Below, in pieces: positions 4,363-5,268 of a stretch of 5,268 nt of DNA. The stretch lies in contig JAKALG010000072.1 in assembly GCA_021813235.1 (NCBI GenBank), forward strand, positions 1 to 5,268. The letters are read 5' to 3'. Position numbers and translations under genes: made by a program. Positions within the stretch are counted from its first letter, which is position 1. The number at the start of each line of letters is the position of its first letter. The DNA is from a bacterium (GTDB lineage Bacteria; Patescibacteria; Paceibacteria; UBA9973). Under the pieces are notes generated by a model that worked only from the letters and a program-made list of their open reading frames with translations, did no database searches and was not told where the DNA came from.

Positions 4363-5268
4363 TTATTTTTCAATTTTTGAAGTCTTATGCGGGTTGTGAT
4401 TTGGGCAAGCTTTGTTGCTGCATCTTTCAGGTATAGTTTTTGTTCCGGCCATCATGAGTGCACCACATTTGTCGCATATTTTACCAGTCGGTTTTGCTTT
4501 CATGACAAATTTACAATCGGGGTAGTTGGAACAAGAATAAAATATTCCAAATCGTCCACGCCTTTCAGTAATATCTCCTTTCTTACAAAGAGGGCAGATG
4601 ACGCCTGTTTTCTTTTTAGCTTCTTCTGCTTCGTCCTTTTTTATAAATTTACATTTTGGATAACGAGAACAAGAAATGAATGTACCCGAACCATCTCGTC
4701 TTTCTTTTATGATCAATTTGCCACCCCCAGATTTTCCTTTCTTTTCTCCACATAGCGGACACATTTCTCCAGTTTCTTTTGGACCCTTCAATTCTGTACC
4801 GTCTATCATCAAAGCGCCATCGCAATCTGGATAATTGATACAAGAATAAAATTTACCTCCACGAGAGAGCTTAATAATCATTTTGCTTCCACATTTTGGA
4901 CATTTTATATTTTCTGGCGCTTCGCCTAGATTGGTTGCTTTTTCTAATTTTTCTTTTATTTTAATTTCTTTTAAGAACGGACCGTAGAAATCTTTCAAGG
5001 TTTTTTCATATTCACGTTCGCCACGAGAGATTTCGTCTAGTTCATCTTCCATCTCGGCTGTGAAAGTATCAGAAATATAATTGGCAAAATTTTTTTCCAA
5101 AAAGTCTGAGACGACTTCACCGACGTCGGTAGGGAAAAGAGTTTTGTTTTCTTTTCGAACATACTCTCTATCTTCCAACGTTTTCATTATGGATGCATAA
5201 GTAGAAGGTCTGCCTATGTCTCGAGCCTCGAGTTCTTTAATGAGTCCTGCTTCACTATATCTATTTGG
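4363..5268 (-). CDS. topA: DNA topoisomerase I, C-terminal part (partial)
   Basis: The 5' part of the gene lies beyond the right edge; 301 C-terminal residues are visible. Type IA topoisomerase I relaxes negative supercoils. The fragment opens with the conserved segment RYSEAGLIKELEARDIGRPS followed by TYASIM, and then has LFPTDVGEVVSDFLEKNF, both diagnostic of the bacterial TopA core. Four Cys4 zinc-binding repeats (zf-C4_Topoisom type) follow, with cysteines at fragment residues 123/126/143/149, 170/173/200/206, 225/228/246/252 and 265/268/283/288. The first three have the usual YSCINYPDC-like second half. The last is divergent (ERCSNKACPNH) but keeps its cysteines. The active-site tyrosine is not in the window. 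The frame is open to the edge, so the ATG at 5187 is internal. The stop is TAA. The rel promoter follows within about 60 bp. Confidence 0.97.
   Translation of the reverse strand, partial: PNRYSEAGLIKELEARDIGRPSTYASIMKTLEDREYVRKENKTLFPTDVGEVVSDFLEKNFANYISDTFTAEMEDELDEISRGEREYEKTLKDFYGPFLKEIKIKEKLEKATNLGEAPENIKCPKCGSKMIIKLSRGGKFYSCINYPDCDGALMIDGTELKGPKETGEMCPLCGEKKGKSGGGKLIIKERRDGSGTFISCSRYPKCKFIKKDEAEEAKKKTGVICPLCKKGDITERRGRFGIFYSCSNYPDCKFVMKAKPTGKICDKCGALMMAGTKTIPERCSNKACPNHNPHKTSKIEK

Noticed and set aside
4387..4843. Open frames opposite or within topA, and similar ones opposite rel, parB and the kinase
   Set aside because: They lack recognisable domains and lie fully within well-supported genes in other frames, so they are shadows.
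1..5268. Alternative genetic code (TGA as glycine, as in SR1/Gracilibacteria)
   Set aside because: All genes are full length under the standard code, with TAA or TAG stops and tryptophan encoded by TGG; no in-frame TGA is needed.
1..5268. CRISPR array, insertion sequence or prophage
   Set aside because: No regularly spaced repeats, transposase, integrase or phage structural genes are visible; the homing endonuclease is the only mobile-type gene.

Overview
The window looks like a piece of a small, AT-rich bacterial genome, most likely Candidatus Patescibacteria (CPR, Parcubacteria-like). This is an inference from several things seen together: very tight packing, no convincing Shine-Dalgarno sequence before any start, a shortened RelA/SpoT protein, a tRNA gene without encoded CCA, and a LAGLIDADG homing endonuclease gene abutting a tRNA. 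TGA does not appear as a sense codon, so the standard code works.

Layout: five of the six protein genes and the tRNA lie on the minus strand; only parB is on the plus strand. Reading the minus strand from the right, the window opens inside topA (DNA topoisomerase I, C-terminal part with four Cys4 zinc motifs, 5268-4363). A short intergenic region follows, with a good promoter and a dyad at 4300-4362, then a short bifunctional-type Rel/SpoT (p)ppGpp enzyme (4299-2830). Its stop codon overlaps the parB stop (1844-2833, plus strand) in a shared CTAG. Upstream of parB lies a 142-bp divergent intergenic region holding the parB promoter and the promoter of tRNA-Leu(CAA) (1701-1618). A free-standing LAGLIDADG endonuclease gene (1616-1041) begins one base after the mature tRNA 3' end. 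A 53-bp intergenic region then carries a perfect DnaA-box 9-mer, an 18-bp perfect palindrome and a promoter. It leads into a two-gene unit: a small P-loop kinase (987-406) and, 5 bp later, a protein fusing an XRE helix-turn-helix to a MurA-type enolpyruvyl transferase (400 to beyond the left edge).

How the genes work together: topA, rel and parB are ordinary housekeeping genes (supercoiling, stringent response, chromosome segregation). The unusual part is the left end. A small kinase with zeta-toxin-like features (Walker A, an IDND segment) is apparently co-transcribed with a DNA-binding MurA homologue, behind a palindromic promoter the HTH could bind. Zeta toxins phosphorylate UDP-GlcNAc and the product blocks MurA, so this pairing may be a toxin/antitoxin-like or cell-wall-sensing module. 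That is a hypothesis, not a demonstration.

A second theme is leaderless expression. For the kinase, parB and rel genes, a plausible -10 hexamer ends exactly 6 nt before the start codon, so transcripts would begin at the start codon itself.
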